This document shows, piece by piece, positions 56,301-64,000 of a DNA stretch of 64,000 nt. This stretch comes from Allolobophora icterica (taxonomy: Eukaryota > Annelida > Clitellata > Crassiclitellata > Lumbricidae): positions 7,406,237 to 7,470,236 of the forward strand of contig OY744609.1 of the NCBI GenBank assembly GCA_963556255.1, written 5' to 3'. Under the pieces are notes generated by a model, which worked only from the letters and a program-made list of their open reading frames with translations, had not been told where the DNA came from and ran no database searches. Made by a program: the position numbers and the translations under genes. The number at the start of each line of letters is the position of its first letter. Position 1 is the stretch's first letter.

Positions 56301-56860
56301 TAAGTAATTCTCTTTAGATCATTGTCAGATAAGCAAATGTCTTTAGATCGTTGTCAGACAAGCAAATGTCTTTAGATCGTTGTCAGATAAGCAAATGTCT
56401 TTAGATCGTTGTCAGATAAGCAAATGTCTTTAGATCGTTGTCAGATAAGCAAATGTCTTTAGATCGTTGTCAGATAAGCAAATGTCTTTAGATCATTGTC
56501 AGACAAGCAAATGTCTTTAGATCGTTGTCAGATAAGCAAATGTCTTTAGATCGTTGTCAGACAAGCAAATGTCTTTAGATCGTTGTCAGATAGGCAAATG
56601 TCTTTAGATCATTGTCAGACAAGCAAATGTCTTTAGATCGTTGTCAGATAAGCAAATGTCTTTAGATCATTGTCAGACAAGCAAATGTCTTTAGATCGTT
56701 GTCAGATAAGCAAATGTCTTTAGATCGTTGTCAGATAGGCAAATGTCTTTAGATCATTGTCAGACAAGCAAATGTCTTTAGATCGTTGTCAGATAAGCAA
56801 ATGTCTTTAGATCATTGTCAGATAAGCAAATGTCTTTAGATCGTTGTCAGGTAAGCAAGC
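56301..56860. repeat. 29-bp tandem array, subtype B, about 19 units
   Basis: Unit AAATGTCTTTAGATCGTTGT-CAGATAAGC (29 bp), aligned base for base with subtype A (AAGTCTCTTTAGTTCGTTGG). Variants CAGACAAGC and ATCATTGT recur. The array ends about 35 bp from the stop codon of the minus-strand ParB-like gene. Confidence 0.96.
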
Positions 56861-56895
56861 CTGCAGTTCAGATCATTGGCATTCACTCTAGAAGC

Positions 56896-57849
56896 TCATG
56901 CCAATTGACCTTCGGACCGAAAGAGCCTTGTGACAAATCGGAAGAGAGCGCGAAAGATAGACGAAAGATAACCAGGTTCGTCTGGAATCTCCTCCTCCGG
57001 GGTTTCGATTTCGATTTCTACGACAGGTGTAACACGATAAGCTCTGTCAACATCGTTTGTCTGAGAGAGTGAATTACTTGAGCTTCTGGTAGCACGTTCT
57101 CCACTGTTGCTGGAATTCATAGAAGCATGAGATCCACTGTGACTCATCCCAATGGACACAGATGGGTCGGAATTCCCGATAATATATCCTCCGGTAGGGC
57201 TTACCACACTGGGGTTAACTTGGCTGGAATTCCTGGTAATATATTCCCCGGTATGGCTTACCATACTGGGGTTAGCTTGGCTGGAATTCCTGGTAGTATA
57301 TTCCCTGGTATGGCTTACCACACTGGGGTTAGCTTGGCTGGAATTCCTGGTAGTATATTCCCCGGTATGGCTTACCACACTGGGGTTAGCTTGGATGGAA
57401 TGAACTCCGACTGTTTGGTTAGCTCTTCTACGTAACCAGTCGCGTTCCAATCTCTCTATTTCAACAGCGATGCTTCTATAAGATTGTCTTATGTACACAG
57501 ACGTTCCGCAATTCTCCGTTGTCATCAAGTTCTTTAGATGTCTTCGAACCCTATCTTCCTTCAGGGACTTCTGGTTGACTTTGATAACGTCGACCAATCC
57601 AAGCGCCTCCAGCTTTCGGTAGAGGTACAGTCGGCGATTTCCTGTGACCGTCCACCAATGGTTGTCTTTGTAGACGACATCTATCGGTGGTAACTTGTCT
57701 GGAGTCAAGGTCTCGCGAAGGAGTTGGGCGAATGTTTCGTCGAGACGTGTGTCATCTTGAAATCTCCCGGATATGCTGTTCTGGGCGAACTTGATCTCGC
57801 TTGGCCGAAGCAGAATGGTTGTGCTTGGCAAGATTGGCATGATTGGCAT
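56896..57849 (-). CDS. ParB/sulfiredoxin-fold-like protein with 19-residue tandem repeats
   Basis: A 317-residue open frame. Residues 13-120 read like a ParB/Srx-type domain: LRPSEIKFAQNSISGRF, a helix with LDETFAQLLRE, LPPIDVVYKDNHWWTVTGNR, RLYLYRKLEALGLVDVIKV. The motif TGNRRLYLYRKLEALG corresponds to the GxxRxxA/L nucleotide-binding turn of ParB/sulfiredoxin folds. I recall single-domain proteins of this kind in several marine invertebrates, function unknown. Residues 153-228 are four tandem 19-residue repeats (consensus QANPSVVSHTGEYTTRNSS). A Ser/Asn-rich linker, an acidic patch VVEIEIETPEEEIPDEP and a C-terminal amphipathic stretch (LSSIFRALFRFVTRLFRS) follow. The ATG at 57849 lies next to a 20-bp repeat array that itself contains CAT/ATG, so the true start may be Met4 or lie in an upstream exon (a TTTGTAG 3' splice-like site is just upstream). 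DNA binding or phosphotransfer activity is not shown. The frame is intact, which argues for a real gene. Confidence 0.72.
   Translation of the reverse strand: MPIMPILPSTTILLRPSEIKFAQNSISGRFQDDTRLDETFAQLLRETLTPDKLPPIDVVYKDNHWWTVTGNRRLYLYRKLEALGLVDVIKVNQKSLKEDRVRRHLKNLMTTENCGTSVYIRQSYRSIAVEIERLERDWLRRRANQTVGVHSIQANPSVVSHTGEYTTRNSSQANPSVVSHTREYTTRNSSQANPSMVSHTGEYITRNSSQVNPSVVSPTGGYIIGNSDPSVSIGMSHSGSHASMNSSNSGERATRSSSNSLSQTNDVDRAYRVTPVVEIEIETPEEEIPDEPGYLSSIFRALFRFVTRLFRSEGQLA
57160..57400 (-). repeat. Coding minisatellite, 57-bp unit, four copies
   Basis: GGGTTAGCTTGGCTGGAATT with CCTGGTA-TATATTCCC and GGTATGGCTTACCA-ACTG recurs every 57 bp, encoding the 19-residue repeats of the ParB-like protein. 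The central units differ at only a few bases, so they amplified recently. Confidence 0.95.
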
Positions 57850-58020
57850 TACCTACAAATGATTGACATGACCGGCAATTGATTTATATGGCCTATAAGT
57901 GATTGGCATAACCAACAAATGATTGCCATGACCTTCAAATGATTGATAATTATGACCTATAAATGATTGGCATGACCTATAAATGATTGGCATGACCTAC
58001 AAATTGACTGGCATGATCTT
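57850..58020. repeat. 20-bp tandem repeat (AATGATTGGCATGACCTATA)n at the gene's 5' side
   Basis: About eight diverged units with ACCTACAA, ACCTATAA and ACCTTCAA endings. The unit includes ATTGGCAT, the same word that encodes the first residues (MPIMPI) of the ParB-like ORF. Confidence 0.88.
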
Positions 58021-58294
58021 GAAATTTCCCGGATACACTGTCAATCAACGGGTTCCCGTCGACAGCTGACAGATGGCGTGCATGGTCAGAGTAATAGACC
58101 TACTCGCAAGAAGCGTTAAAGCAACCTATGCAACTGGAGGCCAGGTGTGAGGACAGGACGGGAGGACAGGACGTCTAATGCTGTGTAAGTCACAAACATG
58201 CATGTATGACGATTTCCAGATGCCAATGACAATTATTGATGAGGGATTCAGTAGAACCAAAGACGATGTGGTTGTAATGTAAATGTAATGTAAA

Positions 58295-58640
58295 TCTCCG
58301 AAATTTCTCAGCGCCACACAAAAGCCACGTCAGGGAGACCAGCTTATTCACCGGCGCTATATCAAATCAAGTCCGCAATAGCCATATCCGCCTTATCCGT
58401 TCCGGTGCCAGGTCAGAGTCCGGGGAGGTCAAGCCGAGGAGACAGCAGGGTACTACGGTGGTAATCGGTGATGATGGCGGTTGTGTGGTGGCGCAGGAAT
58501 GGTATCAGGATAGGATAGCTTGAAGAGTTCGGTTTTCAGTCGTGAGTGGAAAGCAGCGGGGGACAGTGCAAGCGGAGGAGAGATGATGTCAACAGGCGAT
58601 GTGGGAGGATGAGCGTAATCTGATCTTTCCCAAACACAAA
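58295..58640 (-). repeat. Unclassified interspersed repeat, possibly LINE 3' part read antisense
   Basis: ATTTCTCAGCGCCACACAAA and ACCAGCTTATTCACCGGCGCT match 26040-26097 (CAGCGCCCAAAAAGTGGCG, ACCAGTTTATTCACAGGCGC) and more weakly 59395-59455. The following purine-rich part resembles 26380-26510. No intact frame. Confidence 0.5.
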
Positions 58641-59164
58641 ACGATCAAAATTAACGTCGGTTTATATGACATTAGTTCCTACCTGTAATCTTGTTTTTCA
58701 CAACCCGAAACAAACGAAAATTTGCTTACTTAATTGGGGCGATTTTCTCTTCGGAATTATACAGTTTCGCTTTCGATTTCCGAAAGCTACCTGTTCTGCT
58801 CAGTCGCTTATGTCATTTAGTTCTTAGCTACCAACATCATAACGCTCATTTCTTTCGGTAGAGGAGCTGCTAAGGCAGGCGTGTCCTAAGGGCGAGGAAA
58901 AATGATTAAGGCGAAAATCAAATAGCGAAATTTAAAAGGGTGCCTGCGCTTGGCCTTCGAGTGGCGCTTTAGAAGTTTGAAGATTACGATTACGAACAAT
59001 TAACAAAGACCCTCTTACATCTTGCACTTTAGATATTAAACTGATTCTGGTACACTAACGCCCCATAGCGAACTGAAATATGTGTGCGTTTGCTCACCGT
59101 ACACTCAGCACTATACTGTCGATGAGAAGTTCAGAAGCTGCATATATGGAACTCGTGCACTGCT

Positions 59165-59250
59165 GTTTTCAGGTGGTGCCAGTCCGAATCCTGGATAGAG
59201 AAGGGTGACACTAATCGTCTTCGTCATGACACAGCGTTGTTAAACAAACA
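59165..59250 (+). repeat. Dispersed repeat module
   Basis: GGTGGTGCCAGTCCGAATCC, AGAAGGGTGACACTAATCGT and CATGACACAGCGTTGTTAAAC. Confidence 0.78.
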
Positions 59251-59384
59251 GCTACCTGACTACTTGAAACCGATAAATTAAACAACGCTGTAGGCATGGC
59301 TATCTACGGCAAACAAATGCGCAAGACGGCAGCTTATTTGCTTATTTAAACACCAGACTGAGTGGTTTCCTCTCGTTATTGTAA

Positions 59385-60060
59385 TCGTAAACTCCAAATG
59401 TCTAAAGCGTACTCTAAAGCTAAGCGCAAAGCACCGGCTTATTCAAGAGCGCTGCGTCGTATCGGAGGGGTTGTCCGAAGATCGATGTCCCTTGGAGGTC
59501 CGAGACCGGTTGCCAGAGAGACCAGAGAGGTTGAGCAGCTGTTACGGCGGGTTTCGTTGAGGGCGAGAAAGCTCGGAAGGCACAGGATCGGCTGGATTAG
59601 GGTAGGAATTCTTCAAGAGTCGAGACTTCAATTTGGAGTTGATGAGTAGAGGAGCCTGAGTCAGATGACGGTGAGTGAGTAGTGCTATTGGTGGAGGAAC
59701 CGAACTGACAATATGCAGACTTTATGGGAAGTTCGTTCTAGAGTTGAGGTGCCGTGTGGGATATGGATCGATTGGAGAACTTGAGGCGAGTTATCACTGG
59801 GGGACGGGAGAGAGTGAGATATGAGGATGAACGGGTATACAGAGATAGCTGGATGGTCAAGAGTTCGCGATATATTTTGAATTGGATGCGCTCATGGATT
59901 TTCAGCCAGTGGAGTGATATGGAACGATAGTGATACGTTGATGCTTTGGTATCCTGGTGACAGCTCGGGCGAGAGAATTTTGGATGAGTTGAAGACGCTT
60001 AATTTGGGTGGATTCGAGGCTGAGAAAAATGGAATGACAGTAATCAGGCTTGGAATGGGG
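59385..60060. other. Unclassified, weakly open sequence, probably decayed repeat
   Basis: Contains a 95-codon frame (59362-59649) rich in Arg that opens inside repeat-like sequence (AAAGCACCGGCTTATTCAAG, compare 58330). GATTTTCAGCCAGTGGAGTG near 59896 is wording I have seen in antisense LINE 3' regions, from memory only. Not supported as a gene. Confidence 0.35.
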
Positions 60061-60074
60061 GTTAGTTTGAGGCT

Positions 60075-60110
60075 GCTCTTCTTCTTCTTCTTCTTCTTCT
60101 TCTTCTTCTT
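60075..60110. repeat. Short (CTT)n microsatellite
   Basis: About twelve CTT units. Confidence 0.95.
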
Positions 60111-60179
60111 CCTCCTCTGCTTCTTGTTATCAGTGTTTGAACCGCTCCCACCATAGCAAATGATCAATCGACAGTAACT

Positions 60180-60880
60180 TTCGTATTTTTATTGGACAAA
60201 AATTACATCAAAAGTCTTTCTGAACGAATCTTTGAAATGACATTAAGATACGCGTGTTAAGCATGTCTCCTTTGGAATCCTCCGTCCATACTTTCTGTCC
60301 TGTTTTAACATCATTCAGGTCCAAACTGAAAATCCATCTATTTCAACATACTTCTGGATTTCCGGTAACACGGGATTTTCCCAGGACTTCTCCAATTACA
60401 ACAATAATTGTATCACGGAATTTATGTACGATTTCTGACCATAGGGTTTTTACTTAAGGCGACCACCGATTTGTGTTTTGTGATATTACGATACAGGAGT
60501 CATTGATTAAACTAAACTAGGCCCTAGAATAAATTAGATCAGAAAGCACTGGGTATATTATTTCCATAACATGTATTGATCTTACATATCATTAAAATAG
60601 ATTAATACATTACATTTCATTTACATTACATTCGGCCACACAGAGCTTCAGTTTAGCTGTTTAGTTTAGTTCCAGTTAATCACGTGACACAGGAAAGTTT
60701 GTCCTCCATATAGATATAGGGGAAAATAATACAATACAAATAAAATACAACACAATACAATTCATTATAAATACACTATAGCAGCATTGTTACAATACTA
60801 TAACAATACAACAAACAATTCAGTACAATTGCATCACATCAAGCACAATACTTCGCATTACACGCGACCCCTAGTGATGG
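60180..60880. other. No gene recognised
   Basis: AT-rich stretch with short AATACAA/TACAATA repeats at 60725-60860. A TTTTATTGGAC near 60187 gives AATAAA on the minus strand and could be a distant polyadenylation signal for the gene at 61.3 kb. Confidence 0.35.
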
Positions 60881-60889
60881 TTTGATTGC

Positions 60890-61170
60890 TTTCTTCCCCC
60901 ATCCCAAATTTCCAAGATTCCTTCCCAGAATTTTCCTCGATTCCTCCTCTGATTCCTCCCAAGACTTCTATCGAGATTCCTCACCTAATGCGTCCAATAT
61001 TCCTCCCAAGACTTCTGAAAACTTCATGTCAAGATTACTTCAAGATTACTTCCCAGGTACCTCCAAAATTTCTCCCAAGATTCTTCCGACAATTATTTTC
61101 TCCCAAAATTCCTCCATGACTGCTCCCCAGAATCCTTAAAGACTTAACCCCAGATTCCCCCCAATTTCCT
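60890..61170. repeat. Degenerate minisatellite (AGATTCCTCCCAAGACTTC-like)
   Basis: AATTCCTCCCAAGACTTC, AAGATTCCTTCCCAG and CAAAATTTCTCCCAAG recur every 18-24 bp. Located just downstream of the CD164-like gene. Confidence 0.65.
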
Positions 61171-61298
61171 CCCCAAATCTGACTAGTCTCCGAAGCACAA
61201 GCGCAGCTTTCCTCGAGTCTGCCTGCAGTTAAGACTAGTGTACTACAAAACTTCTATGGCGCCAATTCAGAGGCACTCCAAACACAGAAGATCCTCCT

Positions 61299-61714
61299 CT
61301 AGATATTATTGTACTCAGCCCTGTTTCCCTTCCTTGACTGGTAGACCTTGAAGAGGAAGAATCCGAGAGCGAGAACCCCAATAGCCAGAATGATTCCACC
61401 GATGAAGGAAGCCGTGTCGAATCGTTGCCCATCATCGATGCGCTTGTTAGCTTCCGGACCAACATTCAAGGACGACGAGGAAGTTGGACTTCCGGTGCCG
61501 TTGAAGGGTGGCCCTTCTGGTGTCGTAGTGTTGTAATCATTGGTCTCGTTGTAGAGCGGATCTAGAGTTGTCTCTGGAGGGGAGTTGGTTGCGTTGAGCG
61601 GAGAACTCGTGGAATTGGTAGTCTCCTGATTGGTAGTGATCGGATTCTCGGATGTGTTGTTGTCCCAAGTTTCGTTCCAAAGTGGATCAATGGTTGTGTC
61701 GGTGACTTCATCTG
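61299..61714 (-). CDS. Last exon of a CD164/endolyn-like sialomucin (membrane anchor and lysosomal tail)
   Basis: Minus-strand frame opening at a CAG|CAG tandem 3' splice site (AG at 61715-61716, or 61712-61713) and closing at TAG 61299-61301. The exon reads DEVTDTTIDPLWNETWDNN and continues through a mucin-like stretch of Thr/Ser/Pro/Asn with at least seven N-x-S/T sequons. It then reads FDTASFIGGIILAIGVLALG, FFLFKVYQSRKGN and ends AEYNNI. The C-terminal layout (FDxASFIGGI transmembrane start, FFL-K-Y/CKS stop-transfer, terminal YxxΦ) is that of CD164-family proteins, single-pass sialomucins that traffic to endosomes and lysosomes through the C-terminal YxxΦ signal. The tail here, YNNI, fits that signal. 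The signal peptide and ectodomain exons must lie at higher coordinates, and I do not see them before the window end. It is hidden from simple ORF searches because it begins at a splice site and has no ATG near its start. Confidence 0.85.
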
Positions 61715-61889
61715 CTGTTCAGAATAAACAATGGGTCAGTCACTCGCTAGACAGCAAATGGATATTTACTGATTAGAAACGCAGCAGGTTAATAACTTGC
61801 TGCAAAAAATGCTAAGTGTAACCTCTGGCTAGAAAAAATGTGAATGATGTTACTAGCTAGAAAAACATATGTTACATGCATGCATGTAA

Positions 61890-62000
61890 GTACGAATGTA
61901 TTTGTGTGTGGGTATTTGTGCATGTTTGTGTATGTATGTATGTGTGTATGTATATATGTATGTATGTATGTGCGTATGTATGTATATATACGTATGTATG

Positions 62001-62031
<31 letters not shown>

Positions 62032-62200
62032 TTGTGTATGTGTGTATTTGTGTATGTGTGTATTTTGCATGTGTCATGTGTGTGTGTGTGCATGTATGTA
62101 ATTATAAAATACTATGTATATATAAATATGCATACATACATACACATACATACATACACGCATACATACAAAAATACATTATGTATTATGTACGTAGACA
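61890..62200. repeat. (GTAT)n/(GTGT)n and (CATA)n microsatellites
   Basis: Interrupted GTATGTAT to about 62098, then CATACATA at 62128-62170, an inverted pair. A minus-oriented LINE/SINE tail (TTTATTATAGCGCCTTTTAA) follows at 62201-62225. On the minus strand this lies in the intron upstream of the CD164-like exon. Confidence 0.88.
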
Positions 62201-62634
62201 TTTATTATAGCGCCTTTTAATACCTCACTAAAGGGCTTCCTGTGCCAACCTAAATGATGTTAAAATCATTAACAACACAGTTCATGAACGCATACATCAT
62301 CGCAGTATAAGCAAGTCAGGATGTTTCTGTCCCTCAAAAGACCCAGCGAAAAGAATACGACCGTAGATAGATATATGCTTTTATTTCATCACTACTATCG
62401 CCATCTAGTTTATGACCACTGTCGCCATCTATTTCCTTTTGATGGAATATACGATTGATTCATCGATTTGCTGTCCACAATTTCATCGACTGAATTCTAC
62501 GGCAAGCGTTTTAAAACTGCAACGAACAGATGGCGCGTTGGCGTTTATCCGCTGAATATTGTGTACTCCGAATATAAATAGTTTAGGAAATTACCCACGC
62601 ATTAGTAATAATGTAAGATGCCAAAATAATTTCT

Positions 62635-62682
62635 GTCGACGTCAACGGCCTTTGTGCCATAAAATGTCGTTAAACTCTACAT
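62635..62682 (+). repeat. Dispersed repeat core module
   Basis: GACGTCAACGGCCTTTGTGC-CATAAAATGTCGTTAAAC, one of the cleanest cores in the window. Confidence 0.85.
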
Positions 62683-62849
62683 CCATCCATTCACGCATTA
62701 GTTGAAAGACGTAACAGTAACTGCGATAGTTTATTGGCCCACACTAGTCCAAAATTAGGACCACATTAATCCAAAATTTATCATTTTAATTAACCCAAAG
62801 GGTTAAACTCCATTGTAAACTAGGGAGAAAGCATTTCTGGGATGGCTAG

Positions 62850-63017
<168 letters not shown>

Positions 63018-63204
63018 CGATGTCGTTGTTGTTGTCATTATCATGAAAAATTTTTTTACGCGCACAGAAATGCGCATCTGATGTGGCCAAGTGAAGAGCA
63101 GTTAGATATCCAGATGTTTGAAAGCCACTATTTTGATGACTTCACTGGCGAAAATTGGGCCTATAAAGACTATTTGTAGGGCCTATGTACAGGATTCCTG
63201 TTGC

Positions 63205-63492
63205 CATGGGCGTCCGGAGGGGGGCGCAAGGGGGCGCAACTGCGCCCCTCTGTATTTTGCAAATATGTTATAAAAATAAAATCTTCTGATTATTATGATT
63301 AATACAACAGTCCCAACTCGATTTTCAATGAGAAGCAACAATTATCTAGGTAAAGTCCATGATCATCATTTATTTTAAACTTTTTTCTATGCAAATTTGT
63401 TCTATGCAAAAGCGTCATCTTGGCCCAACATTTTTTTACCCCTCCTACAAAATTTTTGCGCCCCCCTAAAAAAATTTCTGCGGACGCCCATG
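63205..63492. mobile_element. hAT-like non-autonomous element, 288 bp, with 8-bp target duplication
   Basis: Ends CATGGGCGTCCG (63205-63216) and CGGACGCCCATG (63481-63492) are perfect 12-bp inverted repeats. Exact 8-bp direct repeats CCTGTTGC lie outside at 63197-63204 and 63493-63500. Subterminal AGGGGGGCGCAAGGGGGCGC faces TTGCGCCCCCCT. The element has no transposase. Confidence 0.9.
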
Positions 63493-63612
63493 CCTGTTGC
63501 CACCGTGTAGCCCGGCCCTGCTTGTCTTTACTGTGAAGTAGGCCTAAATCGTCAGATACGTCACCATCGCCTGCTGTTTCAATGAACGCCATGTTGCACC
63601 TGCTAGCCCGGG

Positions 63613-64000
63613 CAGTGTTTAATCTAGACGTCATTTGGGGGGGAAATCCCCCTCCCAGGATTTATGTTTCCTCCCTCCCCAGAGGCCAGCAATATTATAA
63701 TGTAGAAACTGTTTTGGGGAAGAAATCCCCCAGGATCCCAGGATACATGTTGCGCTCCCCCCACACCCTTATGGACCATGAATCCCTAAAAAAGGTCGTC
63801 AAGGTTTTAAGTTCGAAAAAGTGGGACGAATTACTAAAAAAGTCATCAACTTTTTTGAAGATGAAATTCCAACTTTTAAAGATGAAAACTCCTAAACTCC
63901 AAAATTTTTTGGACATTGGAACACGGATGAAATTTATTCTAAAAAGGTCGCCGTTGTTGGTCCCCCCCCACCGACAAATCTTGCCCCCCCCTCAGAAGAG
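63613..64000. mobile_element. Start of another CAGTG-ended element, running off the window
   Basis: CAGTGTTTAATCTAGAC at 63613 is repeated at 13247-13263. There it is followed by TTTGGGGGGGGG and AAATTCCCCCCAGGATT, as here (TTTGGGGGGGAAATCCCC, CCAGGATT). CAGTG suggests a hAT-type terminus. The right end is not in the window, so the superfamily is uncertain. Confidence 0.5.

Noticed and set aside
55985..56860. CRISPR-like array of 29-bp repeats
   Set aside because: Units are directly adjacent with no unique spacers, and the context is eukaryotic with no cas genes. It is an ordinary tandem repeat.
59362..59649. 95-codon Arg-rich plus-strand ORF
   Set aside because: Lies across repeat-like sequence shared with 58330 and 26070 and begins in it; no family recognised.

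Overview
This is a non-coding-rich stretch of an animal nuclear genome. Three gene-like loci point to Metazoa: a single-exon SH2 plus SOCS-box protein (21.1-22.3 kb), the last exon of a CD164/endolyn-like sialomucin (61.3-61.7 kb), and a ParB/sulfiredoxin-fold-like protein with a coding minisatellite (56.9-57.8 kb). All three lie on the minus strand. The density of tRNA-derived SINEs, RNase H-bearing LINEs, hAT-type miniature elements and long microsatellites suggests an aquatic invertebrate (lophotrochozoan or invertebrate deuterostome), but the sequence does not settle the phylum.

Layout. 0-4.6 kb: interspersed repeats, TA/CATA microsatellites, a SINE and a hAT-like miniature element with a perfect 8-bp target duplication. 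4.6-8.7 kb: a 5'-truncated, frameshifted LINE with endonuclease remnant, reverse transcriptase, RNase H and a Cys/His C-terminus; a second fragment of the family lies at 9.6-10.2 kb. 10.2-20 kb: fragments of at least three other LINEs, SINEs, an approximately 145-bp satellite-like repeat, a 15-bp minisatellite and long pyrimidine microsatellites. 21-22.3 kb: the SOCS gene; a possible TATA box and 5' splice donor near 31.9-32.0 kb could be its upstream non-coding exon. 24-36 kb: microsatellites, one large inverted repeat, three more hAT-like elements and SINEs. 36.9-37.9 kb: a Cys-rich CXC-like terminal exon and a 154-bp tandem array rich in GCCATTTTG motifs. 40.0-51.4 kb: the most striking object, a foldback transposon about 11.5 kb long whose terminal inverted repeats are two huge opposing arrays of a 65-bp dimeric unit. 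The arrays flank a decayed plus-strand cargo ORF that is itself split by a nested minus-strand LINE. 51.4-56.9 kb: interspersed repeats, a full tRNA-SINE, a LINE fragment and two related 29-bp arrays that run up to the stop codon of the ParB-like gene. 58-64 kb: repeats, the CD164-like exon, more microsatellites, and a hAT-like element close to the window end.

The genes do not form a functional cluster. Most of the window is a layered record of transposition: elements inside elements, several boundaries marked by exact target-site duplications. One unclassified dispersed family, recognised by GATGTCGTTAAAC and a linked ACACCTTTAA..CTATATAAGCCTC block, recurs dozens of times and is the background into which many other elements inserted.
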